Assembly (NCBI GenBank): GCA_947460565.1
Contig: CANHJJ010000155.1
Span: forward strand, 1 to 5,371
Length of the DNA: 5,371 nucleotides
Direction: 5' to 3'
Origin: Bacteroidota bacterium
Lineage (GTDB): Bacteria; Bacteroidota; Bacteroidia; UKL13-3
Shown here: in pieces, positions 5,284-5,371 of the stretch
Layout of the letters: each line of letters opens with the position of its first letter
How positions within the stretch are numbered: position 1 is the stretch's first letter
Program-made: the position numbers and the translations under genes
Notes under the pieces: model-generated
What the model saw: the letters and a program-made list of their open reading frames with translations, nothing else
What the model was told of the DNA's origin: nothing
Database searches by the model: none

Positions 5284-5371
5284 TTAAAAATTCAACTCGT
5301 CAATTGCACTCTGAAATTCTCTGATAGATCGGCTATCATTTTTCAGTTTAGCGCTAATCAGTCCCTTTTCA
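5284..5371 (-). CDS. C-terminal end of a further minus-strand gene (partial)
   Basis: Reading the minus strand in from the right edge, one frame stays open for 28 codons to a TAA at 5286-5284. The peptide begins EKGLISAKLKN and ends with a charged, helix-like stretch (SIREFQSAIDEL) and a terminal NF. Composition and codon use look genuinely coding, unlike the other frames of this stretch, and the gap of 28 bases to the lipoprotein ATG fits an operon. Too little is visible to name a family; the rest lies beyond the window. Confidence 0.55.
   Translation of the reverse strand, partial: EKGLISAKLKNDSRSIREFQSAIDELNF

Overview
The window looks like chromosomal DNA from a member of the Bacteroidota. 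The evidence is low-GC coding sequence, start sites without strong Shine-Dalgarno sequences, Bacteroidota-type promoter boxes (TAnnTTTG, one with an upstream TTTG), and gene families typical of that phylum. No rRNA or species-level marker is present, so the assignment stops at phylum and is an inference.

Left half (1-2107): an array of two toxin-antitoxin cassettes separated by three imperfect inverted-repeat elements at 38-174, 1081-1252 and 1971-2107. Each element opens with GCTNNTAAC or GCYTATAAC and closes with the complementary GTTATARGC, or a degenerate form of it. Each also has inner complementary arms around a variable centre. This is the layout of integron attC recombination sites, although the core differs from the classical GTTRRRY. 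Cassette A carries a VbhA-like antitoxin and a Fic-domain AMP-transferase. Cassette B carries a DUF6364-like antitoxin and a PIN_3-type ribonuclease. All four genes lie on the plus strand, the elements follow the genes as attC sites do, and each cassette has its own promoter-like box just inside its left boundary. No integrase gene is in the window.

Middle (2108-2307): about 200 bases with no gene or RNA that I recognise.

Right half (2308-5371): ordinary envelope genes. A PAP2 membrane phosphatase is followed with no gap by an ArnT/PMT-type GT-C glycosyltransferase; together they suggest modification of a lipid-linked or surface glycan. An unrecognised lipoprotein gene converges on the glycosyltransferase with only 2 bases between stop codons. 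The last 88 bases hold the C-terminal end of a further minus-strand gene, probably in an operon with the lipoprotein.

The most notable feature is the cassette array: an integron-like arrangement of addiction modules whose recombination-site cores do not match the classical consensus.
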